Assembly (NCBI RefSeq): GCF_014203095.1
Contig: NZ_JACHIG010000001.1
Span: forward strand, 1,178,001 to 1,242,000
DNA: 64,000 nt
DNA from: Prosthecobacter vanneervenii
GTDB taxonomy: Bacteria; Verrucomicrobiota; Verrucomicrobiia; Verrucomicrobiales; Verrucomicrobiaceae
Direction of reading: 5' to 3'
The notes beneath the pieces are model-generated. The model was given only the letters and a program-made list of their open reading frames with translations. It made no database searches and was not told the origin of the DNA. Positions 51,619-60,382 of this stretch are shown one piece after another. A program made the translations under genes and the position numbers. Numbering within the stretch: position 1 is the stretch's first letter; each line of letters starts with the position of its first letter.

Positions 51619-52941
51619 TTAAAGGAGCTTCCACATGGCAAGCGCAAAGGCTGCATTGAAGACGACGATCAGGCCGAGCGAGAAGGACCAGGGGTTCACC
51701 TTGATGAAGCGGGCCAGCATCATGAGAAAGTGCAGCAGCAGCCCCTCGGCCACGATGATGCAGGAGATCAGCGGCCAGTGGTCGGCGGGGTTTTCCACGA
51801 TCATGAAGCCGGAGCTTTTCACGCCGCCGCTGCCGTCGTTTTCGCCGCTGCTGAAGGTGCTCTGGAAAACGGCGTAGCCCTGGCTGCGCACAGGCTCGTT
51901 CATGGTGATGAGGCGCTTCTCCTCGTGGCCGTCGGAGAGCTTGGTCACATTGCTGCTGAAGCGGCGGGCGCGCTCGGTGCCGGGGTGCTTTTCCTCCTCG
52001 GTATGGTCCAGGCGCACGGCAAAGGGCAGTTTGTACGTGCGGTGCGTGAGGGAGATGAGGTATTTGTCCTCTCCGGCGGTGACGGTCCACGGCGCGGCGG
52101 CCATTTCCCACAGGATGCCGTTCTGCACAGGGCCGCCGCTTTTGGATTTGGCGATGGCGATGCACGCGCTGGCGAGCTGCTCGTCGGCCATGGCGGCACC
52201 GGTTTCGTCGAGGTTGCTGATCTCCTGGATGTAGTAGCCGTCCACTTCATCGCGGCGGCCGGGCTCGGTGGCGCGCTTGGGGCGGGCGTTCTTTTTCCAG
52301 CCGGTGATCACGAGATCAAAGGGCAGGCTCTCATGTGTGAAAGTGCGGCCCTGGCCGGGCGTGGTGACATCTCGGAAGCGGGACTCGTCGATCACCAGCA
52401 CGCTGCGTTTGGCCTTGGGGTCCTTTTGCAGCTTTTCGATCTCGATGACGCGGTCGTGGAAGCTGACAAACTCATCCTTCGTCTCGCCTTCGCGCAGGGT
52501 CATGTTTCCCTCCTTGGCAAAGTGGTGCGTCACCGCGCCGGCGGCGATCATGAAGAGGATGGCGAAGTGGGAGATGATGACGCCGATGGTCTTGGGAGAC
52601 TTGCGGATGCGGATGATGCCGCCGATGAGGAGGTTCACAAACAGCACCGCCATGAGCGTGTAGCCGCCGGGCACGATGTAGAGCGGCAGCTCCACATTGC
52701 CGATGTCCTTGTACGCATTCAGCGCCAGCGCGCGCCAGCATGCGCCGATGTCGATGCGATCAATAAAAGCGGACTCAAAGTAGCGCGCCTGGCTGGCCAC
52801 GAGTCCGTGCTCCGCCTGCTCCAGCGTGCCGAGGAAGGTGAGGATCAGCAGCATGAGCAGCACCGCGGTGGCGAGGCCGTAGCTGGAGAGGAAGGCGATG
52901 ACTTTCGCCAGAGGAGATGGAGGCTGGGAGGGTGAGGACAC
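51619..52941 (-). CDS. resB: Cytochrome c biogenesis protein ResB-like
   Basis: The product is about 440 residues, the partner of CcsA in cytochrome c maturation. Membrane segments occur near the N-terminus (VIAFLSSYGLATAVLLMLLILTFLG, in two parts), then 'MAVLFVNLLIGGIIRI', 'VIISHFAILFMIAAG', and near the C-terminus 'PLISCIIVAEGLLLHFLMM'. A large periplasmic domain lies between, as in ResB/Ccs1. The start is uncertain: GTG at 52941 is used here because the next GTG upstream (52995) lies in 'gacgaatgac' repeat DNA. Neither has a good ribosome binding site. Confidence 0.85.
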   Translation of the reverse strand: MSSPSQPPSPLAKVIAFLSSYGLATAVLLMLLILTFLGTLEQAEHGLVASQARYFESAFIDRIDIGACWRALALNAYKDIGNVELPLYIVPGGYTLMAVLFVNLLIGGIIRIRKSPKTIGVIISHFAILFMIAAGAVTHHFAKEGNMTLREGETKDEFVSFHDRVIEIEKLQKDPKAKRSVLVIDESRFRDVTTPGQGRTFTHESLPFDLVITGWKKNARPKRATEPGRRDEVDGYYIQEISNLDETGAAMADEQLASACIAIAKSKSGGPVQNGILWEMAAAPWTVTAGEDKYLISLTHRTYKLPFAVRLDHTEEEKHPGTERARRFSSNVTKLSDGHEEKRLITMNEPVRSQGYAVFQSTFSSGENDGSGGVKSSGFMIVENPADHWPLISCIIVAEGLLLHFLMMLARFIKVNPWSFSLGLIVVFNAAFALAMWKLL

Positions 52942-53036
52942 GACGGGAAGAGAAAAAGAAACGAATGACGGAATCAGAATGACGAATGCGGCCACTGGAG
53001 CGCGGGACTCACACGGCGGCCGGCATGGGAGCTACG

Positions 53037-53711
53037 TCATTCCTGCTTGGGCAGATTCGGTTTGATGGACTGGCAGAAGGCGTCGAAGGCGGCGGCGTTT
53101 TGCTCCACCAGGGCCTTGGGGCCGGTGAGCTTCACAAAGATAGTGGCCTGATCGGCGGAGTGGATGAGGCCGAGGAGGCGGTAGCCGGTCTTGGCCTCGG
53201 TAGCACCGAATCCTTTGAAGTCGCCGTCAAAGGCCACAAAGGAGGCATCGCGGTTGAAGAAGGGTTTCTTGGGGAGCTTTTCGATCTCCTCGGCCGTGTA
53301 GGGCGTCTGGCCCATCTGGGTGCGCCAGCGGTTCACATTGGCCTCCAGGCCGCCTGCGGGGCCGGGCATGAGGGAGATGTAGCACTCGCCTTCCTGATTG
53401 GGGCCAAAGCGGAGGTCCAGCAGGCGCATGCCCATGTTGTCCGGGGTGGCGGCCTCGCTCCAGCCAGCGGGGATGGTCCAGGTCAGCAGCTCGCGGAAGC
53501 TCGGGCGGCGTGCGGGTTCTTCATCCTTGCCGTCGTCAAAGAAACGCGTGGCGCTGGCGATGTCTGCATGAGGCTGCGGCGCGTGGCTGGAGATCTCGCG
53601 GGACTCGGAAATGGCTTCGACGTCCTGGGGTGGCTTGCAGGACGCGATGAGGAGGCTGCACGCGAGCAGCGCGCAGAGCGGGGGGGGGTTGGTCATCGTG
53701 GTGAAACGCAT
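53037..53711 (-). CDS. Putative lipoprotein, function unknown
   Basis: The product has 224 residues, or 219 if translation starts at the second ATG (53696). The N-terminus ends in LLIASC, a good lipobox, so the mature protein should begin at that Cys near residue 25. The body contains 'FRELLTWTIPAGWSEAATPDNM' (in part) and 'RLLDLRFGPNQEGECYISLMPG', which resemble lipoproteins of Planctomycetes and Verrucomicrobia with no assigned role. It is on the same strand, ahead of resB-ccsA; the gap of about 95 bp contains dispersed tgacgaat sequence. Confidence 0.72.
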   Translation of the reverse strand: MRFTTMTNPPPLCALLACSLLIASCKPPQDVEAISESREISSHAPQPHADIASATRFFDDGKDEEPARRPSFRELLTWTIPAGWSEAATPDNMGMRLLDLRFGPNQEGECYISLMPGPAGGLEANVNRWRTQMGQTPYTAEEIEKLPKKPFFNRDASFVAFDGDFKGFGATEAKTGYRLLGLIHSADQATIFVKLTGPKALVEQNAAAFDAFCQSIKPNLPKQE

Positions 53712-54026
53712 GAGGGGGTGGCATGCTTAGCAGCATCCAAAGTGAATGCCATGAAGATACGCAGCAGGAGGCGCGAAAATGCGCGCAGATTCATCAGGCG
53801 TGAAAATGACCAATAGCGAGGCATTGCGCGTCCTCAGGAATCTGCCCTCCGCAGCCTCTGGGCGGTGCTTTTTTCTCATTCGTGCATCATCTTAGTTTTG
53901 CCGCTCCCCTTTCACCAGCGGGCCTCCCCTGCCCTCTCGCTGCTCGTATGAGCAGTACACCCCCTTGACACCCCCCGCCCTCTCTGTCATTTCAGGGATT
54001 AGAATTCCGATTTTTGCCCTTCCGCC
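53712..54026. other. Intergenic region, divergent starts
   Basis: The 315-bp gap lies between a minus-strand lipoprotein gene and a plus-strand topoisomerase gene, so promoters for both should be here, but I cannot point to one. A weak hairpin (CCGC/GCGG, 53849-53865) followed by TTTTTT at 53869-53874 is the only structure seen. Confidence 0.4.
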
Positions 54027-55979
54027 ATGGCCGCCCCAGCTCCTGCACACAACTACACTGAAGACTCCATCAAATCCCTCGACTGGCGCGAGCACATCCG
54101 TCTGCGCCCGGGGATGTACATCGGCAAGCTGGGAGATGGATCGCTGCCGGAGGACGGCATCTACGTGCTGCTGAAGGAGGTGCTGGACAACTGCATCGAC
54201 GAACACGTGATGGGTTTTGGCAATTCCATCGAAATCACCATCACCGAGGACCAGACCGTGACCGTGCGCGACTACGGGCGCGGCATTCCGCTTGGCAAGC
54301 TGATGGAGTGCGCCGCGCAGATCAATACGGGTGCGAAGTACGACAGCGAAGCATTCAAAAAATCCGTCGGCCTCAATGGCGTGGGCATCAAGGCGGTGAA
54401 CGCCCTCTCCGAATTCTTCGAAATCCAGGCCGTGCGTGAGAAGCAGACGCGCTCCATCGAATTCAGCAAGGGGCTCGTGGTCTATGACATGGGCAAACCC
54501 AAGCCCTGCGATGAGCCAAACGGCACCCGCATCGCCTTCCGTGCCGATGCGGAGAGCTTTGCCGATGACACTCATTTCCGCCTGGACTTTGTGCGCGAGA
54601 TGCTGCGCTTTTACGCCTGGCTGAATCCCGGCTTGGCCCTGCTCCTCAAGACCCCGGCGGGCGAGGAGAAGTTCAAGTCCAAGGACGGCCTGATGGACCT
54701 CATCCGCTCCAAGCTGACCGAAGAGCCGCAGTACCCCATCGTGCATCTGGAAGGCAAGGACGTGGAGGTGGCCTTCACCCACGGCACGGGCTACGGCGAG
54801 GAGTACTACAGCTTCGTCAACGGCCAGCACACCACGCAGGGCGGCACGCATCTGGCGGCCTTCCGTGAGGCCATCGTGCAGGAATGCCGTGAGTTTTACA
54901 AAAAGCAGTTCGACCCCGCCGACGTGCGCGGCAGCCTCATCGCCGCCGTCAGCGTGAAGGTGCAGGAGCCGGTGTTTGAGTCGCAGACCAAGACCAAGCT
55001 GGGATCCACCCACATGGAGCCCAACGGGCGCAACCTGCGCGGGCACGTCACCAGCGTCATCAGCGCCCAGCTCGACAACTTCCTGCACAAGCATGCGGAC
55101 ATCGCCAAAGCGCTGCAGGAGAAGATCAACTCCAACGAAAAGGAGCGCAAGGAGATCAGCGGCATCCAGAAGGCCGCGCGTGAAAACGCCCGCAAGGCCA
55201 AGGTGCACAACAAGAAGCTGCGCGACTGCCGCATCCACTTTGACACCAAGGACAAGCGCCGCGAGGAAAGCACCCTCTTCATCACTGAAGGCGACAGCGC
55301 CTCCGGCAGCATCACCAAGAGCCGCGATGTGGAGACGCAGGCCGTCTTCAGCCTACGCGGCAAGCCGCTCAACTGCTTCGGGCTCACGCGCAAGATCGTG
55401 TATGAGAACGAGGAGTTTTATCTGCTGGCCAATGCGCTGCAGATCGAGGAGGACCTGGAAGAGCTGCGCTTTAACCGCGTGGTGCTGGCCACCGATGCTG
55501 ACGTGGACGGCATGCACATCCGCCTGCTGATGATCACGTACTTCCTGCAGTTCTTCCCCGAGCTGGTGCGCAAGGGGCACCTGTACATCCTGCAGACGCC
55601 GCTCTTCCGCGTGCGCAACAAGAAGGAGACCTACTACTGCTACAGCGACGAGGAGCGCCAGCGGGCCATCCACCGCTGCGGCAAGAGCGCCGAGATCACC
55701 CGCTTCAAGGGTCTGGGAGAGATCAGCCCGGATGAGTTCAAGCACTTCATCGGCCCGCACATGCGTCTGGAGCCCGTGAAAATCCGCGACCACGAAACCG
55801 ACGCCGACGGCAACGCCCTGCCCTCCGACCACCGCAGCGTGAAGGAGATGCTCTCCTTCTACATGGGCAAAAACACGCCGGAGCGTCAGGCCTACATCGT
55901 GGAGAATCTCCGCATCGAGCAGGAGCTGGAATTCAAGGAGACAGCGGAGAAGACCGAGGCGCTGGCTGAGGCGGCGTGA
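54027..55979 (+). CDS. Type IIA DNA topoisomerase subunit B (ParE/GyrB-like)
   Basis: The product has 650 residues. The GHKL ATPase domain has '[13 protein letters not shown]' (about 51-63, Mg/ATP site), [11 protein letters not shown] and [19 protein letters not shown], wording usual for Bacteroidetes-type ParE. The TOPRIM domain has TEGDSASGS near 423-431 and DADVDGMHI near 490-498, with the metal-binding acidic residues. [14 protein letters not shown] near 562-575 is the conserved C-terminal motif. It would pass one DNA duplex through another using ATP with a partner subunit A; no parC/gyrA gene follows it here. The start could be a few codons downstream of 54027. Confidence 0.9.
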   Translation: MAAPAPAHNYTEDSIKSLDWREHIRLRPGMYIGKLGDGSLPEDGIYVLLKEVLDNCIDEHVMGFGNSIEITITEDQTVTVRDYGRGIPLGKLMECAAQINTGAKYDSEAFKKSVGLNGVGIKAVNALSEFFEIQAVREKQTRSIEFSKGLVVYDMGKPKPCDEPNGTRIAFRADAESFADDTHFRLDFVREMLRFYAWLNPGLALLLKTPAGEEKFKSKDGLMDLIRSKLTEEPQYPIVHLEGKDVEVAFTHGTGYGEEYYSFVNGQHTTQGGTHLAAFREAIVQECREFYKKQFDPADVRGSLIAAVSVKVQEPVFESQTKTKLGSTHMEPNGRNLRGHVTSVISAQLDNFLHKHADIAKALQEKINSNEKERKEISGIQKAARENARKAKVHNKKLRDCRIHFDTKDKRREESTLFITEGDSASGSITKSRDVETQAVFSLRGKPLNCFGLTRKIVYENEEFYLLANALQIEEDLEELRFNRVVLATDADVDGMHIRLLMITYFLQFFPELVRKGHLYILQTPLFRVRNKKETYYCYSDEERQRAIHRCGKSAEITRFKGLGEISPDEFKHFIGPHMRLEPVKIRDHETDADGNALPSDHRSVKEMLSFYMGKNTPERQAYIVENLRIEQELEFKETAEKTEALAEAA

Positions 55980-56021
55980 GGTGGGCACAAGCTGAACGGA
56001 CAGAGCAGACTTTATGAAAGT

Positions 56022-56050
56022 GAAAGCGGACTCAAGAGCAGTCCGCTTTC
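56022..56050 (+). terminator. Hairpin downstream of the topoisomerase gene
   Basis: GAAAGCGGACT (56022-56032) pairs with AGTCCGCTTTC (56040-56050), an 11-bp perfect stem 43 bp after the stop. No T run follows immediately; T-rich sequence starts about 20 bp later. Confidence 0.6.
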
Positions 56051-56100
56051 ACCATGTTGTCTGATTCTTTTTCATTCCCTTTGCCCCCAATCGTCACCCA

Positions 56101-56643
56101 ATGAGCCTGCTGCATGACATCGAAACAGTCTGGGTGGATTCAGCATCAACCGCCATCGTGAGGCATGCGGGTGAACATCCGGACGAACGATGGTATGCTG
56201 CGGCGCTGTGGTTGTGTTATACAGACTACACGCTTTTTGGCTCACCGTGCTTTGCCATGAATACGGAAAGCCGGGCCGCTCAAATGGAGCCAGAACTCCG
56301 GTGGTCGCCTGCAGATTGGCAGTTGCCCTGCATCGACAGCACCGTCGCAACCATGCAACCCTATTACTCAACTCTGACGGAATCCCTCAAAGGCGTGGAG
56401 CGCCCCTTCTGGGACCAGACGATTGAAGAGCATTACGCATGTTTAGCCAGAGTGTGCAGAGCCATTACCCACCGCGCACGTTCACGTCTGGGAGTTTTCT
56501 CAGACGCCAGACTGCCTGATGATTTTGTGATGGGCTTGTTTGAGATTCGCGAGCCAGACCCTCTATTTACGCAGCTTGTCAGAGCCAGCATCGACCCCGA
56601 GATTTTGTCTGGGCTGCCTGATCCCATATGGGAACCTTTGTGA
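56101..56643 (+). CDS. Hypothetical protein, possibly DUF4303-like
   Basis: The 180-residue soluble protein has no signal peptide. It contains 'DERWYAAALWLCYTDY' near the start and 'PDDFVMGLFEIREPDPLF' near residue 145. The overall pattern recalls DUF4303 proteins, a family of unknown function often found with polymorphic-toxin immunity genes; this assignment is tentative. Base composition (about 54% GC) is lower than that of its neighbours, hinting at later arrival. It follows the topoisomerase terminator by about 50 bp, and no partner toxin gene is present. Confidence 0.6.
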   Translation: MSLLHDIETVWVDSASTAIVRHAGEHPDERWYAAALWLCYTDYTLFGSPCFAMNTESRAAQMEPELRWSPADWQLPCIDSTVATMQPYYSTLTESLKGVERPFWDQTIEEHYACLARVCRAITHRARSRLGVFSDARLPDDFVMGLFEIREPDPLFTQLVRASIDPEILSGLPDPIWEPL

Positions 56644-56886
56644 TGTACAAAGATATTGGGTGACATCGTGGTGAGAGGCTTGTCTGGGATTGAAGCACGC
56701 TCTCCCGCGCACCTTTGGCGCGCGCCCTTTTGAGGGTGGTGGTGTTTGCGGCAAACCCAGGGCTGAGTCCTTCTCGCCGTTGGCGCGGGAGATGTTCTGC
56801 AACCAACGCGATGAGTAGCACGGGCAATCCTGCCCGTGGAGAGCGCTTGCTTTGCGGGCAGGATTGCCCGCGCTACTTTCCCACAA
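56644..56886. repeat. Intergenic region with a 62-bp hairpin element, family C
   Basis: The arms 56815-56836 and 56855-56876 match as inverted repeats at 21 of 22 positions. Each arm contains a further palindrome, CGGGCA-ATCC-TGCCCG. No gene is visible in the region. This is a third kind of REP-like element in the window. Confidence 0.8.
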
Positions 56887-56920
56887 AAAACCCGCCAGAC
56901 CTCTCGATCCGGCGGGTTTT
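56887..56920 (-). terminator. Terminator after the DUF1080 gene
   Basis: AAAACCCGCC (56887-56896) pairs with GGCGGGTTTT (56911-56920). On the minus strand it ends in a run of T. It lies 30 bp beyond the stop. Confidence 0.9.
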
Positions 56921-56949
56921 GAAAACTGAGCTCTCAGGGATCTCGTGCC

Positions 56950-58386
56950 TTACTTCGTCTTCACCTTGAAGCTGCGGAACACCACGGGATCGCTGTGGCC
57001 GGCGAAGCCGATGAAGCCCTTGGTGTGGTCGAGACCTTTCGGCGGGTGGGGGATCTGGCTGCGGTCGAGCGTGGCGATGTCCACGTCGAGGATCTTGGTG
57101 CCATTGAGGATGACTTTGATCTTCTGGCCATCGACCTGGATTTCCTGGAAGTTCCACTCGCCCACGGGGCGGAGGTAGCCGTGCTTGGCGCCCACGCAGT
57201 GGTAGAGGGAGCCGTGGTACTGGTAGGGCTCCAGGCCTTTCTTGCCGGCGGCGGCCTGCTTGGCGTTGTAGCCGTCGCTGTCGATCACCTGGAGTTCCAG
57301 ACCATCAGAGGCGGAATGGCCGCCGAGGGGAGTGCGGAGGGCGATGCCGTTGTTGCCAGCAGGGGGGAGCTTGAACTCCACGCGGATGGTGCCGTTTTCA
57401 AATTCATCCTTGATGAGGAGGTCGCCGCCTTTGCCGGGCTTGCAGGTGATGGCCCCGTTCACCACTTCGTAGCTGTCCACGGCACCCTGCCAGTTGCTGA
57501 GGTCCTTGCCGTTGACGTATTCCTTGAAGCCATCGCTGCCGGCTTCCAGTTCTTTGTTGGCTTCTTCAGCGGGGATCTCGCGGATATAGACGTTCTTCCA
57601 GCGGATCTCGCTGCCGTGGGTCTGGAGCTGGATGGGGCCTCTGGCAAAGGCGGGATCGGGGAAGAAGCCATTCGGGACCTTCTCGGCGGGGGCGTCTGCG
57701 GCCTTGGCGTCTTTCTTGCCGTAGGCCAGGTAGCCGGCCTTGCGGTTGGCAAAGAAGTTTTCCAGCACGGCGTTTTTCACCACGACTTCACCGTTCAAGG
57801 TCACGGTCACGCGCTCGCCGATCATCTTGATGCGGAAGCTGTTCCACTGGCCGAAGGGCTTGTCCATGAGCTTGGTGGGGTACTTGCCCTCTTCGTTCTT
57901 GTTGTTCCAAAGACCGCCAGAGCCTTTGTCGGCGCCGAGCTTGAACTTGGCCTCTTCGGTGTAGTCCCAGATCTGCACCTGGGGGATGCCGCGCAGGTAG
58001 ATGCCGCTGTCTCCCAGGGGGAGCATCTTGTAGTCCACCAGCAGCTCAAAGTCGCCATAGTCCTTGTCGGTGGTGAGGTAGAGGCCCTTGCCGTCATTGA
58101 CGAGCTCGCCCTTTTCCACTTTCCAGTGGGCGTTGACGTGGTCGCCCTTGTCATTGCCCTTGGCGTCCACGAGGCCGCCTTCGATGGACTTCTTCTTGTA
58201 CGCAGCACGTTCCTCGGGCGTCATCTTCGCGAGGTCGGTGGGGTCCTGGGTGCCCCAGCCATACCAGCCGGAGAGGTCATTGCCGTTGAAGAGGGCGGTG
58301 AAACCAGGAGGCGGGGTGTTCTGGTCCTTGCAGCCCGTGAGCGCGGCAGCGGCAAGAAGGAGGGACAGGGTCAGTGTGTGTTTCAT
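56950..58386 (-). CDS. Lipoprotein with two DUF1080 (3-keto-disaccharide hydrolase-type) domains
   Basis: The 478-residue product starts at MKHTLTLSLLLAAAALTGC, a lipoprotein signal with an LTGC lipobox. Two concanavalin-A-like DUF1080 domains follow. The first starts GFTALFNGNDLSGWYGWG (about 28-45) and runs to about 275. The second starts KEYVNGKDLSNWQG near 290 and has GGDLLIKDEFENGTIRVEFK-type strands. The family includes 3-keto-glycoside hydrolases and is greatly expanded in Planctomycetes and Verrucomicrobia, where it acts on periplasmic or surface sugars. A Lys-rich linker interrupts domain 1. It is monocistronic. Confidence 0.88.
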   Translation of the reverse strand: MKHTLTLSLLLAAAALTGCKDQNTPPPGFTALFNGNDLSGWYGWGTQDPTDLAKMTPEERAAYKKKSIEGGLVDAKGNDKGDHVNAHWKVEKGELVNDGKGLYLTTDKDYGDFELLVDYKMLPLGDSGIYLRGIPQVQIWDYTEEAKFKLGADKGSGGLWNNKNEEGKYPTKLMDKPFGQWNSFRIKMIGERVTVTLNGEVVVKNAVLENFFANRKAGYLAYGKKDAKAADAPAEKVPNGFFPDPAFARGPIQLQTHGSEIRWKNVYIREIPAEEANKELEAGSDGFKEYVNGKDLSNWQGAVDSYEVVNGAITCKPGKGGDLLIKDEFENGTIRVEFKLPPAGNNGIALRTPLGGHSASDGLELQVIDSDGYNAKQAAAGKKGLEPYQYHGSLYHCVGAKHGYLRPVGEWNFQEIQVDGQKIKVILNGTKILDVDIATLDRSQIPHPPKGLDHTKGFIGFAGHSDPVVFRSFKVKTK

Positions 58387-58496
58387 GGGTAATGAGTTAC
58401 AGGAGTCGCGCAGCCCCGCAGACATCTTTCACTCCGAGTTCAGAAGGTCACTTTCCGCTCGACATTGAGCACAAAAATCGAGACGCTTCTGGCATC

Positions 58497-59444
58497 ATGA
58501 AATTTGCGATCTGTGTCCTCCTTCTCTGCAGCAGCGGCCTGGCCGGTGCGCAGTCAGCCCCCAGCGCCGAGGCCGAGGCTGAAGCGGCGGTGACTGCCGC
58601 CAAGGCCAAAGCCCAGCGCCTCTTTGCCGCGGGCATCAGCGAGAAGGAACTGCTGGAGGTGGCCAAGGAGGCCAACAAGTCCGGCGTGCCGCGCCAGCAG
58701 ATCATCGAGGCCAAGCTGGTGTGGGGACTGCGCTCCCAGAACACGGACTTTTTGGTGAAGATCCTGCCCGAGGTGGAGATCCTGGCGGAGAACTTTGACC
58801 CCGCCACGGCGGCGGCCATGCCCAATGCGGACGCGGTGCGCTCCTTCATCTCCTACATCAAGGCCATGAAGGCCGAATCCTCGCAGGACGAGGCGGGCTT
58901 CAAGCAGCACATCCTGGAGGCCCTTTGGCTGAACCCACAGCAGGGGCAGGTCTTTCTGCAGAGCATCTCCAAGCACCGCCTGGCCGACGAGATGGCCAAT
59001 CTGAAAGTGGACCTGAAGCTGCCACTGACCACCTCGGGTGGAGAGGCCACCACGCTGAATGACGTGCTGGGCGGCAAGAAGGCGCTGCTGCTGGACTTCT
59101 GGGCCTCCTGGTGCGGCCCCTGCATGCAGCTCATGCCCGCGCTGAAGCACAAGGCCGAGACGCTGAGCGCCCACGGCATCGTGGTGGCGGCGGTGAACAA
59201 AGATGACGAAAACGCCGAATCCACGGCCGAGCGCCTCCGCAATGAGCTCAGCATGCCCATGCCCTGGCTGGTGGAGCCTCCAGAGCGCCCCTTTACCAAG
59301 GAGCTGCAGATCGAGAGCATCCCCCGCATGGTGCTGATCTCCCCCGATGGCAAGGTGCTCTTCAACGGCCACCCCGAAGACCCTGCGCTGTGGGTGGCGC
59401 TGAAGAAGATCGATCCGGCGATTGAGCCGGTGAAGGCGCAGTGA
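58497..59444 (+). CDS. Secreted thioredoxin-fold (TlpA-like) protein with helical N-terminal domain
   Basis: The 315-residue product starts at MKFAICVLLLCSSGLAGAQS, a Sec signal peptide. About 150 residues of Ala/Glu-rich helix follow. A thioredoxin domain starts near 180 with 'LNDVLGGKKALLLDFWASWCGPCMQL' (in part), and both redox cysteines of the WCGPC motif are present (near 202-206). The cis-Pro is in ESIPRMVLISPDG near 270. It could reduce apocytochromes or periplasmic disulfides, in keeping with the System II genes in this window, but no direct link is visible. The N-terminal helical domain is not one I recognise. Confidence 0.85.
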   Translation: MKFAICVLLLCSSGLAGAQSAPSAEAEAEAAVTAAKAKAQRLFAAGISEKELLEVAKEANKSGVPRQQIIEAKLVWGLRSQNTDFLVKILPEVEILAENFDPATAAAMPNADAVRSFISYIKAMKAESSQDEAGFKQHILEALWLNPQQGQVFLQSISKHRLADEMANLKVDLKLPLTTSGGEATTLNDVLGGKKALLLDFWASWCGPCMQLMPALKHKAETLSAHGIVVAAVNKDDENAESTAERLRNELSMPMPWLVEPPERPFTKELQIESIPRMVLISPDGKVLFNGHPEDPALWVALKKIDPAIEPVKAQ

Positions 59445-59493
59445 AGCGGTGGTAATGCTGGGGAATGCTCCGCCTCATTGAGCCTGCGAATTT

Positions 59494-59754
59494 ATGAAAG
59501 GTGCCGTTCTACATCTGGCAGGGCATATACTCTTTGGGCTGTCGCTCTTGTTGTGCATACCACCCGTGATGTCGAATAAAGAGGCAGCGCCGCCTTCTGG
59601 CATGCCCGTGTGGGTAATTCTGATTTTGTTCGCTTTGTCGAAAGTGTGCCTCAAGCTTGCTGGAGATGAAAAGGGATGGTCGATGGCTCTCCAAGCGGGC
59701 ATTTTCGCCGTTTTTGTCGTGGCGCTTAAGTCGAGATTAAGCTTGGGGCTGTGA
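59494..59754 (+). CDS. Small membrane protein, function unknown
   Basis: This 86-residue protein has hydrophobic segments at about 8-26, 38-55 and 66-80, separated by short polar loops. I see no family match. It has no good ribosome binding site. It lies 49 bp after the thioredoxin-like gene and 94 bp before the sigma factor. The frame has coding-like composition and no overlapping alternative on the other strand, so it is probably real but uncertain. Confidence 0.5.
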   Translation: MKGAVLHLAGHILFGLSLLLCIPPVMSNKEAAPPSGMPVWVILILFALSKVCLKLAGDEKGWSMALQAGIFAVFVVALKSRLSLGL

Positions 59755-59848
59755 GCAGGAGCCGAGCAGGAAATATTTTGTCCAAATGCCTGCCGCAGGC
59801 GACTGTAGAAGGTGTACTCGGCTTTTACGCTGCCCTCACGCCCACGCC

Positions 59849-60382
59849 ATGTCCTCCCCCGACCGCACCCAGGAGTTTCTCGAGCTGCTCACGCGCCATG
59901 ACCGCGCGCTGGGTGTGTATGTGTACAGCCTCGTGACGGTGCCGCATGATGCCGATGACATCCTGCAGCAGACGAAGATGATCCTGTGGCGGAGTTTTGA
60001 GCAGTTTGAGAGCGGCACGAATTTCCTGGCCTGGGCGCGCAAGACGGCCTTTCACCAGGTGCTGACCTACCGCCGCCAGAAGAAGCGCGAGGCCACCCCG
60101 CTGAGCGATGACATGCTGGAGCTGCTGCACGATGAGGTGAGCAAGCTGAGCGACAGCGGCGACCTGCGCAGCGAGGCCCTGCGCGCCTGCGTGGCCAAGC
60201 TGCCCGCCGCGCACCGCCAGCTGATCACCCTGCGCTACTACGAGGACCTGGAGATCGACGGCGTGGCGGAGCGCATCCGCAGCACGGCAGGCGCGGTGTA
60301 CCGCGCGCTGAGCCGCATCCGCATGAGCCTCATGACCTGCGTGGAAAAAGAAATCCAGCTGCAAGGAGGTGCCGAAGCATGA
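59849..60382 (+). CDS. ECF RNA polymerase sigma factor, Rhodopirellula/Verrucomicrobium type
   Basis: This 177-residue sigma factor has region 2 with 'VPHDADDILQQTKMILWRSFEQF' (in parts, about 31-53) and 'FLAWARKTAFHQVLTYRRQKKR', the promoter-melting part. Region 4 has 'LPAAHRQLITLRYYEDLEIDGVA' (in parts, about 125-147) and the helix-turn-helix 'RSTAGAVYRALSRIR'. The group is almost confined to Planctomycetes and Verrucomicrobia. The stop overlaps the ATG of the FecR-like gene by four bases, indicating coupled synthesis of sigma factor and its probable regulator. The start is the ATG at 59849; the longer frame upstream lacks sigma character. Confidence 0.93.
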   Translation: MSSPDRTQEFLELLTRHDRALGVYVYSLVTVPHDADDILQQTKMILWRSFEQFESGTNFLAWARKTAFHQVLTYRRQKKREATPLSDDMLELLHDEVSKLSDSGDLRSEALRACVAKLPAAHRQLITLRYYEDLEIDGVAERIRSTAGAVYRALSRIRMSLMTCVEKEIQLQGGAEA

